DNA of 61,659 nt, from positions 1 to 61,659 of the forward strand of contig DASZME010000021.1 of the NCBI GenBank assembly GCA_035551995.1. The letters are read 5' to 3'. Position 1 is the first letter of the stretch, and each line of letters opens with the position of its first letter. Positions 25,522 through 34,842 of this stretch are shown piece by piece. The stretch comes from RYN-428 sp035551995 (lineage in GTDB: Bacteria; Planctomycetota; Phycisphaerae; Tepidisphaerales; Tepidisphaeraceae). Below the pieces are notes generated by a model that saw only the letters and a list, made by a program, of their open reading frames with translations, was not told where the DNA came from and searched no databases. A program made the position numbers and the translations under genes.

Positions 25522-25908
25522 GTGGTACGATTCATGGCAGCGCTCGGTATCGGCGTGGCGACAGTGGCGTCCGGTTGCGCGAGTGATCAGCCGCCGACGC
25601 CTGAACGTGCGCAAATTCCTTCGACGGGACAATACGACGCCAACCCACAGGTTAAGCCATTGCCGCGACCTTACGCGGGCGACGCGGGCGGTTTTGCGCC
25701 GGGATATCCCGCCGCGCGTCAAGGGTTGCATGGACCCGACGGCGGCGCCGTCAATGACGCGCCGGTGTGGCCGGTCAAGCCGCCGGCGACGGTCGCGGTT
25801 CCGACTCCTCCCCCGTTATCGGCGGCTTCGAGCGGCGCGGGCGCCGCTCCCGTACCGTCTTCCCAAGCGGCAACGTCACCGGCGTCGAGCGGGGCGACCG
25901 CGCCCTGA
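25522..25908 (+). CDS. Small Pro/Ala-rich lipoprotein
   Basis: A 128-residue lipoprotein. The GTG at 25522 is chosen because AGGAGG stands five bases upstream. A lipobox-like ASGC is found around residue 19. The rest is Pro-, Ala-, Ser- and Gly-rich with no globular motif, suggesting an extended wall-spanning chain. It is divergent from the LpoB-like operon and 81 bases upstream of the YcfL-like gene. I do not recognise a family. Confidence 0.7.
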   Translation: MVRFMAALGIGVATVASGCASDQPPTPERAQIPSTGQYDANPQVKPLPRPYAGDAGGFAPGYPAARQGLHGPDGGAVNDAPVWPVKPPATVAVPTPPPLSAASSGAGAAPVPSSQAATSPASSGATAP

Positions 25909-25989
25909 TGTTGACCCGGAAGAGGAATGAGCCGACATCAGACGGCGGACGTAAAGTAGATTGAGGCTGACGCAATTTAGGACCAGACG

Positions 25990-26409
25990 ATGTGCAAACA
26001 AATTCTATTGACGTTCACGGTCGTCGCGATTGGATTGGCGGGACTGTCGGGCTGCAATCAACCGCGTCCCCCTTTTGAACCCAATGCCGTGCAATATGGA
26101 GATTACAAGCAGATTTACGTAGACGGCTATCGTCTGAAGGAAGACACGAATATCGACGAACCCCCGCGCGTGGTCAAAGATCAGTTTGGCCTTTTGCACA
26201 TCACGGTTCCGATTCGTTCGGTGATCGACCGGGCCTTTAGCGTCCAATACCGCGTCACATTTTTCGACGCCAACCGGCACATCGTCAACATTCAGAGTTG
26301 GGCGGACAAGGCGCTAACGCCCAATACGCCGGACCAGATCATGGCCACCAGTCCCGTCCCCGCCGACGACTTTCGTCTGGACCTGCGGTTGGCGACGGAT
26401 CTGGATTGA
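25990..26409 (+). CDS. YcfL-like lipoprotein (DUF1425)
   Basis: A 139-residue lipoprotein with lipobox GLSGC near residue 21. The mature domain contains KDQFGLLHITVPIRSV, FSVQYRVTFFDANRHIV and PDDFRLDLR-like endings, the usual order of YcfL/DUF1425 proteins (a strand pair that reads as comparison of two states of a residue chain, then a C-terminal strand). In enterobacteria ycfL precedes lpoB (ycfM). Finding the same families side by side in a planctomycete argues for a conserved functional link. AGGA lies about ten bases before the ATG. Confidence 0.75.
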   Translation: MCKQILLTFTVVAIGLAGLSGCNQPRPPFEPNAVQYGDYKQIYVDGYRLKEDTNIDEPPRVVKDQFGLLHITVPIRSVIDRAFSVQYRVTFFDANRHIVNIQSWADKALTPNTPDQIMATSPVPADDFRLDLRLATDLD

Positions 26410-26517
26410 GGCGTGCGCGAAATCATCGCGCGACCGAAGAGTGCCCGCCCGCTCTACGTCGGACTCGCGCCGCGAAAGCAGGGCGGGACGGCGTCACGTC
26501 TCGGACGCTCTTTCATC

Positions 26518-28701
26518 CTACAGCCGAATCAAAAACTCATTCGACGCCAGCACCGCCCGGCACAATTCGCGCCACGCCGATTTCACCGCCGCTTCGACCG
26601 GCTGACGCGATGCCGCCGATTCAACCTGTTTCAGAAAATCAACCGCATCCGATCGCTCGGCGGCGGAGATCGGCCGGCCGAGCGCGCGGAGCCAAAGCTG
26701 TTCAAGCCGAGGCCCGTTCTCTCCCGGCTCGTTCAACAACAAATCCGCCAGGTCGTCGGCGCGCTCTTTCACGACTGTGCCGTTCATCAGAAACATCGCC
26801 TGCGTGGGGACGGAGGTGGCATTGCGTTGTCCGGCGCAGATGGCGGGCTGAATGAAATCGAAAATATTTCGCACCTCCGCCGGCCCCGGCTGCGGGCCCG
26901 ACCGGATGATCGGCAGATAAATCGTCCGCTGAAACGGCTGCTCCGGCCGATATTTCGCAAGCTTAAATCCCGGCGGGTTAATCGAATTCGGCGCGAGATT
27001 GATCGAGTTTTCCGGATACTCCAACGCCAGCGCCGGGCCGCCCGTCGATTCGATCAGCTTGCCGCTGACAAACAGCAACGAATCGCGCAGTGCCTCGGCG
27101 TCGAGCCGGCAGGTGTTCATCCGCCAAAACAGCCGATTCTCCGGATCGATCCGCACTCCGGCCGCGTTGTTGGCGCTGTCCATCCGATACGCATGGCTCA
27201 GCACCAGTTCTCGAATCAACCGCTTTTGCGACCATCCCCGTTTCACAAATCGTCTCGCCAGGAAATCGAGCAATTCGGGGTTGGACGGCGTTTCTCCCGA
27301 CCGGCCAAAATTATCGACCGACCGCACAAGACCCACCGCGAACAACTTCTGCCAGACGCGATTGACCGTCACCCGCGCGGTCAGCGGATTCGCCGGATCG
27401 ACCAGCCAATCCGCCAACTGCAAACGGCCGCTTTGCCCCTCGGGAATCGCCGGCGCCTTGGGCCCGATGATCCGCACGAAACCGCGCGGCGCCACGTTTC
27501 CCGGCACATGCGGATTTCCGCGGATCATGATGTGCATATCCGCCGGCCGCGCCACATCATGCACGGCGTGCGCGCGCGGAAGCAGTGGCTGGAAAAATTC
27601 GTCGTGCTGAATCCGTTGCGTGACCCTGACGAGCCGGTCATTCAGCGCCCGCTGATCCGATTTAATGGCCTCGCGAAGATCGTCGTCGAGTTCCTGATCC
27701 GTGCTTGTCTCGATCGCGGCAAGATCGGTCTTCAGCCGAGTCAATCGATCTCGTTCCGCCCTGGCGCCCGCCAATTTTTCGGCGTGTTCCCGCGCCTCGG
27801 CGGCATACCGCGCCTCGACCGCCCACGTTACCGGCAAATCCGTCGTCGATATCGCGCTCCACGACGTGAACCCCATCGGCCGAAATGATTCGGTCGATTG
27901 GAAGATGCCGCCCAACCCGTAATAGTCGGCCTGTAGAATCGGATCGATCTTATGATCGTGGCACCGTGCACACGCGATGGTCATCGCCAAAAACGTCCGC
28001 CCCACCTTGTCCACCTGCTGGTCGATCACGTCGGCCTGCAACTTGATCTTATCCAACTCGATGATCGCGATGTCGCCCAGATTGAGAAACCCCGTCGCGA
28101 CAATGTTCGCCGCACGCTCCTCCGCCGAGTTTGCCGGTAGAAGATCGCCGGCGATTTGCTGGCGCACGAACCGGTCGAATGGAACGTCGGCGTTCAGCGC
28201 GTCGATGACATAGTCGCGATATTTCCAGGCATATTCGGCGAAAATGTTATTGTCCAGCCCCTGTTGATCGGCGTATCCGACCAGGTCAAGCCAGTGCCGG
28301 GCCCACCGCTCGCCAAACGCCCGGCTTGCCAGCAGACGATCCGCCACCCGCGCAAAAGCATCCGGAGACGAGTCGGCCAGAAAATCCGAAACCTGCCCCG
28401 CCGTCGGCGGCAATCCCGTCAGATCCAGCGAAACGCGCCGAAGCCAGACGCATCGATCGGCGTCGGCCGCCGGGGCCACGCCGGCTGATTCCAGTTTCGC
28501 CAGGATGAACCGATCGATGTCATTCCGCGGCCACGACGTGTCGTGAACGACAGACGCCGGCGATGCGCGAACCGGCTGAAACGCCCAATAGGCGGCGGGC
28601 GTCGGCGGATCGCCGGCGGCGGCAAGGCCAGTCGTTAATGTCGCCAGCGCGCACGCGACGATCGAAGACCAGGCTCGCATATTTTTAAGCATTTTTGCCA
28701 T
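26518..28701 (-). CDS. PSCyt2/PSD1 (DUF1549/DUF1553) protein
   Basis: A 727-residue secreted protein with a signal peptide to about residue 29. The PSCyt2 domain (about 40-260) has WPRNDIDRFILAKLE, FGERWARHWLDLVGYAD and ACARCHDHKIDP, with the CxxCH motif. A helical linker with possible coiled coil spans about 285-350. The PSD1 domain (about 400-700) has NPLTARVTVNRVWQKLFAVG and CRLDAEALRDSLLFVSG. Unlike the 20292-22808 paralogue it has no golvesin-like insert. The function is not established; the family is common in planctomycetes with large polysaccharide-degradation gene sets. No DUF1501 partner is adjacent. Confidence 0.9.
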   Translation of the reverse strand: MAKMLKNMRAWSSIVACALATLTTGLAAAGDPPTPAAYWAFQPVRASPASVVHDTSWPRNDIDRFILAKLESAGVAPAADADRCVWLRRVSLDLTGLPPTAGQVSDFLADSSPDAFARVADRLLASRAFGERWARHWLDLVGYADQQGLDNNIFAEYAWKYRDYVIDALNADVPFDRFVRQQIAGDLLPANSAEERAANIVATGFLNLGDIAIIELDKIKLQADVIDQQVDKVGRTFLAMTIACARCHDHKIDPILQADYYGLGGIFQSTESFRPMGFTSWSAISTTDLPVTWAVEARYAAEAREHAEKLAGARAERDRLTRLKTDLAAIETSTDQELDDDLREAIKSDQRALNDRLVRVTQRIQHDEFFQPLLPRAHAVHDVARPADMHIMIRGNPHVPGNVAPRGFVRIIGPKAPAIPEGQSGRLQLADWLVDPANPLTARVTVNRVWQKLFAVGLVRSVDNFGRSGETPSNPELLDFLARRFVKRGWSQKRLIRELVLSHAYRMDSANNAAGVRIDPENRLFWRMNTCRLDAEALRDSLLFVSGKLIESTGGPALALEYPENSINLAPNSINPPGFKLAKYRPEQPFQRTIYLPIIRSGPQPGPAEVRNIFDFIQPAICAGQRNATSVPTQAMFLMNGTVVKERADDLADLLLNEPGENGPRLEQLWLRALGRPISAAERSDAVDFLKQVESAASRQPVEAAVKSAWRELCRAVLASNEFLIRL

Positions 28702-28917
28702 AACCGGTCAACCGGATCGAGGGTGTACGATAACGGGCTGTTTCATTTATACCGCCAAAACCGCGGCTTATTTGTGAGATTATCCGCCTATTCTTTCTAT
28801 CCGGTACGTCCCCGCGAAGCGTGGGCGCGCCGGCGACATGTGCCGTCGGCGAAGTCGCTGGACGATTCGCGCGGAGGATTGTGGACTCTTTTTTGCGTTC
28901 GCACGTCGGAGTTCGCC

Positions 28918-29124
28918 GTGGAAATGCGTGAAGCCATTCAAAAGGCGTTGGACGATTTGCCGGACGAGCGGGTCCGTGAAGTCCTTGAATTTGCGAGATT
29001 CATTTCACAGGCCGACGAGGCCAGGGATTGGCGCACATTTGGCGAGAGTCGGTTCGGGCGCGCCTACGGAAATGATGAGCCGGATTATTCCGAGGCGGAC
29101 ATTAAGCCGGGTACGGCGGTATGA
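28918..29124 (+). CDS. Putative antitoxin (DUF2281-like)
   Basis: A 68-residue acidic helical protein. EAIQKALDDLPDERVREV, then LEFARFISQADEARD, resembles DUF2281-type antitoxins placed before PemK/MazF toxins. GTG at 28918 is chosen because GGAG lies six bases upstream; an ATG two codons later (28924) is the alternative. Its stop overlaps the ATG of the toxin frame (ATGA at 29121-29124), as usual in type II toxin-antitoxin operons. No separate DNA-binding domain is visible. Confidence 0.75.
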   Translation: MEMREAIQKALDDLPDERVREVLEFARFISQADEARDWRTFGESRFGRAYGNDEPDYSEADIKPGTAV

Positions 29125-29458
29125 AGCCGGGCGATGTCGTTCTTATTCGCCTTGCACAGTCGGGTGGCGGACCTTTGAAGTTGCGTCCGGCGCTCGTTTT
29201 ATCGTTTTTCAGGGGCCCGTACAAAACGTCTTGAGTTGCGGAATCAGTACGCAGCTGCATCTCCTTGAGGCGGATTGGGACGAATTACTCCAGCCAGCCG
29301 ACGCGGACTTCGCCGCCAGCGGCCTGCATCGCGCCTCTTCCATTCGCCTCAGCTACCTCTACGCCATCGATACAATCGAGATCGTCGGGGCCATCGGCTC
29401 GATCGGTCCCGCGCGCCTTGCGCGGCTGCGTTCGCGCCTGGCGAGTCATCTGTCGTAG
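29121..29458 (+). pseudogene. MazF/PemK-like toxin, frameshifted
   Basis: Frame one gives MKPGDVVLIRLAQ, LKLRPALVLS and RGPYKT, the N-terminal half of a PemK/MazF endoribonuclease, and then stops at 29232-29234. A different frame carries on at once with CGISTQLHLLEADWDELL and SGLHRASSIRLSYLYA, the expected second half, up to a stop at 29456-29458. One missing base near 29221 (a C in what would be TACCAAAAC) rejoins the two halves as GPYQNVLSCGIS. So the gene is broken by a single deletion, or the assembly has an error. The antitoxin frame is intact. Confidence 0.8.
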
Positions 29459-29616
29459 TGATTGTTCCAAAAGAGATCGTCCCTCCGGAAGGCTACGATC
29501 ATTCCGACCGCCCAGACGAAGCAGCCTGGCGTTCGTCCTAAGAAATAGCCTTCTCACGTTCATTGCGGGCGCTACACGGACCGCGCAAGGTCATCGAGCG
29601 CCGCGGAGTTCAATAT

Positions 29617-32600
29617 TCAATTCTTGCTCATCAGGTATTTCAGGAGCTCAATCACGCTGCGCTCGGGAAGCGCTTCGAGAATGCCGGCCGGCATCATCGA
29701 TTCGGCCCGCTTCTGGCGGTCCTTAATTTCGCTCTTGGGAACGACCAGCAACTCGGTCACCGTTCGAATCGTCACCGCCGTTTCCGTCTCTTGCTCGGTG
29801 ATTCCCGTGATCACCGAGCCGTCGCGCTTTTCGATGAGCGTCATCTGGTATTGCTCGCCGACGACGGCGTTGGGATCGACGATATTCTCCAGGAAATAGG
29901 CAAGCCCATTGTGGCTCGAGCCGGTGAGGTCGGGACCAAGCTTGCCGCCTTGGCCGTTCATCGTGTGACAGACGGCGCAGATCTGCTGGAAGGTCTTCTT
30001 CCCGGCGCCGGCGTCAAACGCCCAGAGGGGCGCCTCCTGATAGGCCTTTTGCAGCCGGGCGATGGTCGCCTTCATCGAGGCCGACGATTCGGTCACCTTG
30101 CCCCAGCTCTGATCCAACAGCGTATTGACCTCCGGATTCTGAAGATTACGCATCTGGCGGACCTGGAAGGAACCGAGCAATTTCTTGTCGATCGCGCCGT
30201 CTTTCACCGCTTGCAAAAGCGTCTTGGCGAGCGCGGGCCGGCTGGTCAGGGTGCTCAGGGCGGCGATACGGTCCTTGGCACCAAGCTTGGGGAAACGCGC
30301 GATCAATGCGGTCGCGGTGGCCGGGTCGTTGCTGCCGGACAACAGCGGTATCACTTCAGATCGGAACTCGGCGATGTCCAGCAACTTTGCGTAGACAGGA
30401 ACGGAATCGGCGTCGCCGATGCGCTTGAGCAATTCAAACGCGGCGCGACGATCGGCGGCCGGGGCTTTCTCGTCGGCTAACGTCGACCGCATCTTGGCGA
30501 TGACGTCCTTGTCGCCGAACAGCGCCGAAAGCTCGTTGGTCACGGCGCTCATCGAGTTGGAAAAACGAGCCCGTGCGGCCGGCCATTGTTTGGGCATCGC
30601 GGCTTTTGCTTCGTTCTTTAAGCCGAAGGCGAGAATCCGAAGTTCCTGCCGGGCGGCCTCCTCGGAATCGCCGGCGATATGAGCCACAAGCGACTCGCGC
30701 CCCAGCGGATTCGCCGCCGCATACCATCGAATCGAATTGGCAAGGCTCGGCAAAGGGGTTTTTTCGGCTAGCGCCAGGCCACGGGCAAAATCGTCCGGGA
30801 TCACGCGAGCCAATCCATAATAGATCATCTTCGGAAGAAACCGATCCTCGGCGTCTTCGCCATGGCTGGCCAGCGCCGCGCCGACGGTCCAGCACGTCTC
30901 CGTGGAAAGAGCCGGCAGCGCCGACGCCAGGGCAAGCCGCACCATCGGTGACGGATCATGCGTCGCGAGCGACACGAGCGCTTCATTCGAGATGGACGGG
31001 CCGCCGTCGGTCGCAAGCTGGACGGCCCAGCCGCGCACGCGATCGTCGGGATGATGCAGGGCGACGCCGAGCGTCGCTTCGTCGAGGGCGCCGACGACAT
31101 GCAGCGTCCAGATCGCGCGGAGAACGTGGGCGTAGTTTGGCGATGTCGTCGCCAGCTGTTTCAGCGACGCGATCGCTTTTTCGTCCACCTTGCCGGCCGC
31201 TGCGCGCTCCTGCAAAATTTGCCGGGCGGAGCGGGAATACCAGTCGTTGTGATGCGTTTGCAGGGCCGCAAGTTCGACGTCGCTCTTGACGCCGAGGTCC
31301 ACCTTCACGGGGTGATAGGTTTTCGCCCAGGAGACGCGATAGATCCGGCCATTGGTGCGGTCCCACTTTTCCTCGTTGGGGTTGTGGCAATGCTGCAGAT
31401 CGCACCAGTCGATGATATAGACTGCGCCGTCCGGACCGGTTTGCAGATCGACGGCGATATACTTCGGATCGGGCGTGAACATGAGGTCATAGCCGGCATG
31501 GAAGGTTTGATAGGCCGAGCCTTCCCGCACGTTTTCCTCGTGATTCATCTGATGGCCAAACAGATTGTTTGTGAACAGATGATCGCGATAGATGTCCGGC
31601 CAGTTGTCGCCGAGATAGATCATCGTGCCGGCGTGAGCGTGCCCGCCGTAGATGGCGGTGGTGCCGGCTTTACCGGCGCCGCCTTCACCGTCGTCATATC
31701 GGGCGGACGCGGGCAGGAAGTTTTTCAGGTCGGGGGCAAAATCGGGAGCGCTATTCGAGATGAAGGGGGCGAAACTCCCGTTGGACTGGTTCCAGAAGTG
31801 GCCGTTGCGGATGACGTCCGTCGTACCGCCGCCGCCCCAGAAGCTTCGGCAATGGGTCATGAATAGATGACCCGCTTCATTAAAATCCAAACCCCATTGA
31901 TTGCTTCCGCCGTGCGCGAAAATCTCGAACACATTTTTCACGGGATGGTAGCGCCACACGCCCGAATGCAGCGGAAGGCGTTTATTGGAGGGCGTGCCGG
32001 GCTTTCCGATGAGCGAAGTTGTAAACACGCCCTGGTTCCCATACAGCCAGCCGTCGGGGCCCCAGCAGAAGCTGTTGATGGTTTCGTGGGTGTCCTGATA
32101 GCCCCAACCGTCGAGCAATACCTGCGGCTTGCCCGCCTTGTCGTCTTTGTCCTTGGGAATGAAAAGCAGTTCCGGCGCCGCGCCGACCCACACGCCTCCA
32201 AAGCCAATCTCCAGGCCGCTGACGAGGTTCAAACCCTCATAAAATACGGTACGCTTTTTAAAAGTGCCGTCGCCGTCGACGTCCTCGAAGATCAGGATTC
32301 GGTCTTTGCCGTGGCCTTCAGGTTGCTTCTTGGGATAGCTGTAAGCCTCGGCCACCCAGATTCGCCCGCGCTCGTCGATCGCGAAGGCGATCGGTTGCCG
32401 CACCTCGGGCTCGGCGGCGATGAGTTCCGCTTGAAAGCCTGGGGTCAGCATCATGCCTGCCACCACGCGCTGAGCTTCGGCGTTGGCGACGGCGGTTGGC
32501 TTGGCTGGATTGGGTTGCAGGTGCCACAGCACCGGGCTTTCGTTCAGACGGGGCGCTTGACCCTTCGGTCCTGCGCCGCCCACCGCGCCGGCCGATACCG

Positions 32601-34533
32601 CCGGTGGCTTATCGTGGAAGACGAAGTCGTCGAAGTTAACGTGTCCCCACCCTGTTTTGCTCGCGTCGACGAGCCGCACGAAAATGCGCTTGCCGGAATA
32701 GGGGCGAAGGTCTACGACCTCGCGCCGCATGTTTTCGACATCTTCACCGGTGGCGACGTGAATGACTTTCCCGCTGGCTTCATCCACCACTTCCACGCGC
32801 GTGAGTTCGGGATTTTTTCCGCCGCCGATCAAAAAGCTGGCCCATGGGTGATTAACGACGAAGCTTGATGAGGTCAGGCGCCCGACGCCGGTATCGCCGA
32901 TTTTCTCGAATCCGCCGATCCAATACTCGCCGGCGTGATTGCTTTTTCCGCGATTTCGCAGGGCAACCGCGTCGCCCTTGACCGGCTGTCCTTCCCATGC
33001 GTCTCCTTCGGCCTTCCAGTCTTGCAGCGTTCCAGTTTCGAAATCCAAATTGAGCGGCTTGCCATTGTCGCCGAGGGGCTTGATCGACGGAACATCAAGT
33101 TGCTGGCCCACCGCGACCGGCATCACGCCGTAGGTCGTGGGCTTGGTCCCGCCCAGATCGGCGAGCAGCATCTTGCGAAATTCGATTTTTGCCGGACCCG
33201 TTACGCCAAGGAGCTGAATCGCGAGCTGGCCTTCAAATCGAGCCACGTTGGCCTGATTATCATCCAGCGCGGCGAAAAGAACGCCGTTGATCCAGAGTTC
33301 CATATGCGTGGCGGTCGCGCGCACCCGGCAGGCGTTCCATTCACCGGCCTTGGCGATCGAGCGATAATCGAGGTTGCCTTCGATCGGATCGAACCATCGC
33401 CGTCCATCGGGTGCGATGGAGGCGCGCGCTCCGCGCTCGACGACCCAGCTACGTCCATGCTCTTCCGAGAGAGCGCCGGCATTTTTACCGCCGTCGTCTA
33501 GCTGCGCCAGATATCCGACTTCAGCGCCTTCGTTAAGCCGTTGCCCGCGGAACAGGATTCCCGCGTTCATTCCGCCGGCGCCGGTGATTCGGTAATCGAA
33601 GGTCAGCTCGAAATCTTGTACCTCGCCCTTCCAGACAAGATTTTCATTGAGCGGTTGACCGTGATTTTCCGGAAGGTCGGCCGAGACGGCGCCATCCTCG
33701 ACGCGCCAGACTTTCATGTCGCCGTCCCAGCCGCTCGGCGTTTTCGGCGCCGAATCGATAACGCCCGTGCGCTGCGTGAATTTTGGGCGCGGCGCCTCGG
33801 CGCGCGGCTTGAGCTTGGCCCGCTGACCGTCCACGCCGCCGAGCTTTTCCCAGGTGATGGCGTTGGGGGTCGGCGGAAGTTCTTCGATGAACACGTCCTT
33901 CACCTGAACGATCGTGTTTCCGCCGCCGTGCACTTGGATGCCGATGATCCCGTCGCTGGCGATATCCGGATCTTTTTCTTCGTAATCGACCCCCTGCACG
34001 CCGTTGATCCAGGTCTTGATGCGGCCGCCGTCGGCTTTGATGACGTAATCGTTCCAGCCCCACAAATTAAGGACAGGGCGTATCGCCGCGATGTCCGATT
34101 TCATCATGAGCCGATTACGGCGGCCCTCGTCATAGATCGCGGCATACCACGACGGCTCGCCGTAGTCGCACTGATAGCCGCAGACTTCGTGGCCGGTATG
34201 GTTTCGGCTCGTGCGAATCTGGATGCCGGAGTTGATGAAACCCGTCTTCGGATCGCCGGTAAGCTTGATCTTCAGGTGCAGGATGAAATTGGAATACGAC
34301 GCTTTGGTGCAGAGAAAGTCGTTGTAGGGAATATTCTTCCCGTCGCCGCCGGTAAGGCACCCGTCTTTCACGGCCCACAGTTGCTTTGCTGGAGATTCCC
34401 AGCCGTCAAGCGACTTGCCGTCGAAAATTGAAATTGCCTTGTCGGAGCGCGCGGGCGGCGCTTCGCCGAGCGAAGATCCCGCCGACACGCCAAACACGAT
34501 CGCGATGAAAAAAGAAAGCCAAGCCATCTTCAT
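29617..34533 (-). CDS. DUF1080 x2 / PVC dehydrogenase propeller / HEAT / cytochrome c fusion
   Basis: A secreted multidomain protein of about 1638 residues. After a signal peptide (to about 25) come two DUF1080 (3-keto-disaccharide hydrolase-type) domains: about 30-215 (SIFDGKSLDGW, QIRTSRNHTGHEV) and about 255-455 (MNAGILFRGQR, WNACRVRATATHMELWINGV). A further beta-sandwich lies at about 480-640. The PVC-type membrane-bound dehydrogenase propeller follows (about 690-1090; AFAIDERGRIWVAEAYSYP, DGAVYIIDWCDLQH). HEAT-like repeats span about 1110-1440. A C-terminal cytochrome c domain has CAVCHTMNGQGGKLGPDLTG, with later MMPAG as likely axial-Met region. The parts suggest oxidation and cleavage of sugars with electrons passed to haem c. 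ATG 34533 is chosen; a TTG at 34545 is possible. Confidence 0.9.
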   Translation of the reverse strand: MKMAWLSFFIAIVFGVSAGSSLGEAPPARSDKAISIFDGKSLDGWESPAKQLWAVKDGCLTGGDGKNIPYNDFLCTKASYSNFILHLKIKLTGDPKTGFINSGIQIRTSRNHTGHEVCGYQCDYGEPSWYAAIYDEGRRNRLMMKSDIAAIRPVLNLWGWNDYVIKADGGRIKTWINGVQGVDYEEKDPDIASDGIIGIQVHGGGNTIVQVKDVFIEELPPTPNAITWEKLGGVDGQRAKLKPRAEAPRPKFTQRTGVIDSAPKTPSGWDGDMKVWRVEDGAVSADLPENHGQPLNENLVWKGEVQDFELTFDYRITGAGGMNAGILFRGQRLNEGAEVGYLAQLDDGGKNAGALSEEHGRSWVVERGARASIAPDGRRWFDPIEGNLDYRSIAKAGEWNACRVRATATHMELWINGVLFAALDDNQANVARFEGQLAIQLLGVTGPAKIEFRKMLLADLGGTKPTTYGVMPVAVGQQLDVPSIKPLGDNGKPLNLDFETGTLQDWKAEGDAWEGQPVKGDAVALRNRGKSNHAGEYWIGGFEKIGDTGVGRLTSSSFVVNHPWASFLIGGGKNPELTRVEVVDEASGKVIHVATGEDVENMRREVVDLRPYSGKRIFVRLVDASKTGWGHVNFDDFVFHDKPPAVSAGAVGGAGPKGQAPRLNESPVLWHLQPNPAKPTAVANAEAQRVVAGMMLTPGFQAELIAAEPEVRQPIAFAIDERGRIWVAEAYSYPKKQPEGHGKDRILIFEDVDGDGTFKKRTVFYEGLNLVSGLEIGFGGVWVGAAPELLFIPKDKDDKAGKPQVLLDGWGYQDTHETINSFCWGPDGWLYGNQGVFTTSLIGKPGTPSNKRLPLHSGVWRYHPVKNVFEIFAHGGSNQWGLDFNEAGHLFMTHCRSFWGGGGTTDVIRNGHFWNQSNGSFAPFISNSAPDFAPDLKNFLPASARYDDGEGGAGKAGTTAIYGGHAHAGTMIYLGDNWPDIYRDHLFTNNLFGHQMNHEENVREGSAYQTFHAGYDLMFTPDPKYIAVDLQTGPDGAVYIIDWCDLQHCHNPNEEKWDRTNGRIYRVSWAKTYHPVKVDLGVKSDVELAALQTHHNDWYSRSARQILQERAAAGKVDEKAIASLKQLATTSPNYAHVLRAIWTLHVVGALDEATLGVALHHPDDRVRGWAVQLATDGGPSISNEALVSLATHDPSPMVRLALASALPALSTETCWTVGAALASHGEDAEDRFLPKMIYYGLARVIPDDFARGLALAEKTPLPSLANSIRWYAAANPLGRESLVAHIAGDSEEAARQELRILAFGLKNEAKAAMPKQWPAARARFSNSMSAVTNELSALFGDKDVIAKMRSTLADEKAPAADRRAAFELLKRIGDADSVPVYAKLLDIAEFRSEVIPLLSGSNDPATATALIARFPKLGAKDRIAALSTLTSRPALAKTLLQAVKDGAIDKKLLGSFQVRQMRNLQNPEVNTLLDQSWGKVTESSASMKATIARLQKAYQEAPLWAFDAGAGKKTFQQICAVCHTMNGQGGKLGPDLTGSSHNGLAYFLENIVDPNAVVGEQYQMTLIEKRDGSVITGITEQETETAVTIRTVTELLVVPKSEIKDRQKRAESMMPAGILEALPERSVIELLKYLMSKN

Positions 34534-34842
34534 AGGAGACACCAAATAGAGCTAAAAAATATTCGCAGTGGTTTTGACCGTCGCGGTCATTGGAACGGCT
34601 TCTGGTTTTTAGTCAATACCAAAAGCTGCCAATCAACGAAACTCCGCCGATCGCCGCGACGAACATGACGCGCGTGCGGAGGATGCCGCTTATCGACGAA
34701 ATGCGAATTTATGAACGGCGTCGGCAATAAACGCGCCATTCGCGCGTACAACAACCGGCAAGCCGTTTTTCGTGGAGGTCGCGATAACAGGTTTGTTCAC
34801 CTCACCAAAAGTCCGCGGCGATAGTCGCGGCAGGAGACGAGT
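34534..34842. other. Divergent intergenic region
   Basis: It separates the leftward fusion gene and a rightward small secreted protein. AGGAG at about 34832-34836 is the ribosome-binding site of the latter. I see no other gene. Promoters must lie here but no box stands out. Confidence 0.4.

Noticed and set aside
26413..27888. Long rightward open frame of 491 codons
   Set aside because: It lies fully antisense to the PSCyt2/PSD1 gene, is Arg/Pro/His-rich and has no family pattern. It is a by-product of GC-rich codon use in the true gene.
29232..29234. In-frame TGA in the toxin read as selenocysteine
   Set aside because: The matching second half is in another frame, so reading through TGA does not restore the family sequence. 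A frameshift explains it.
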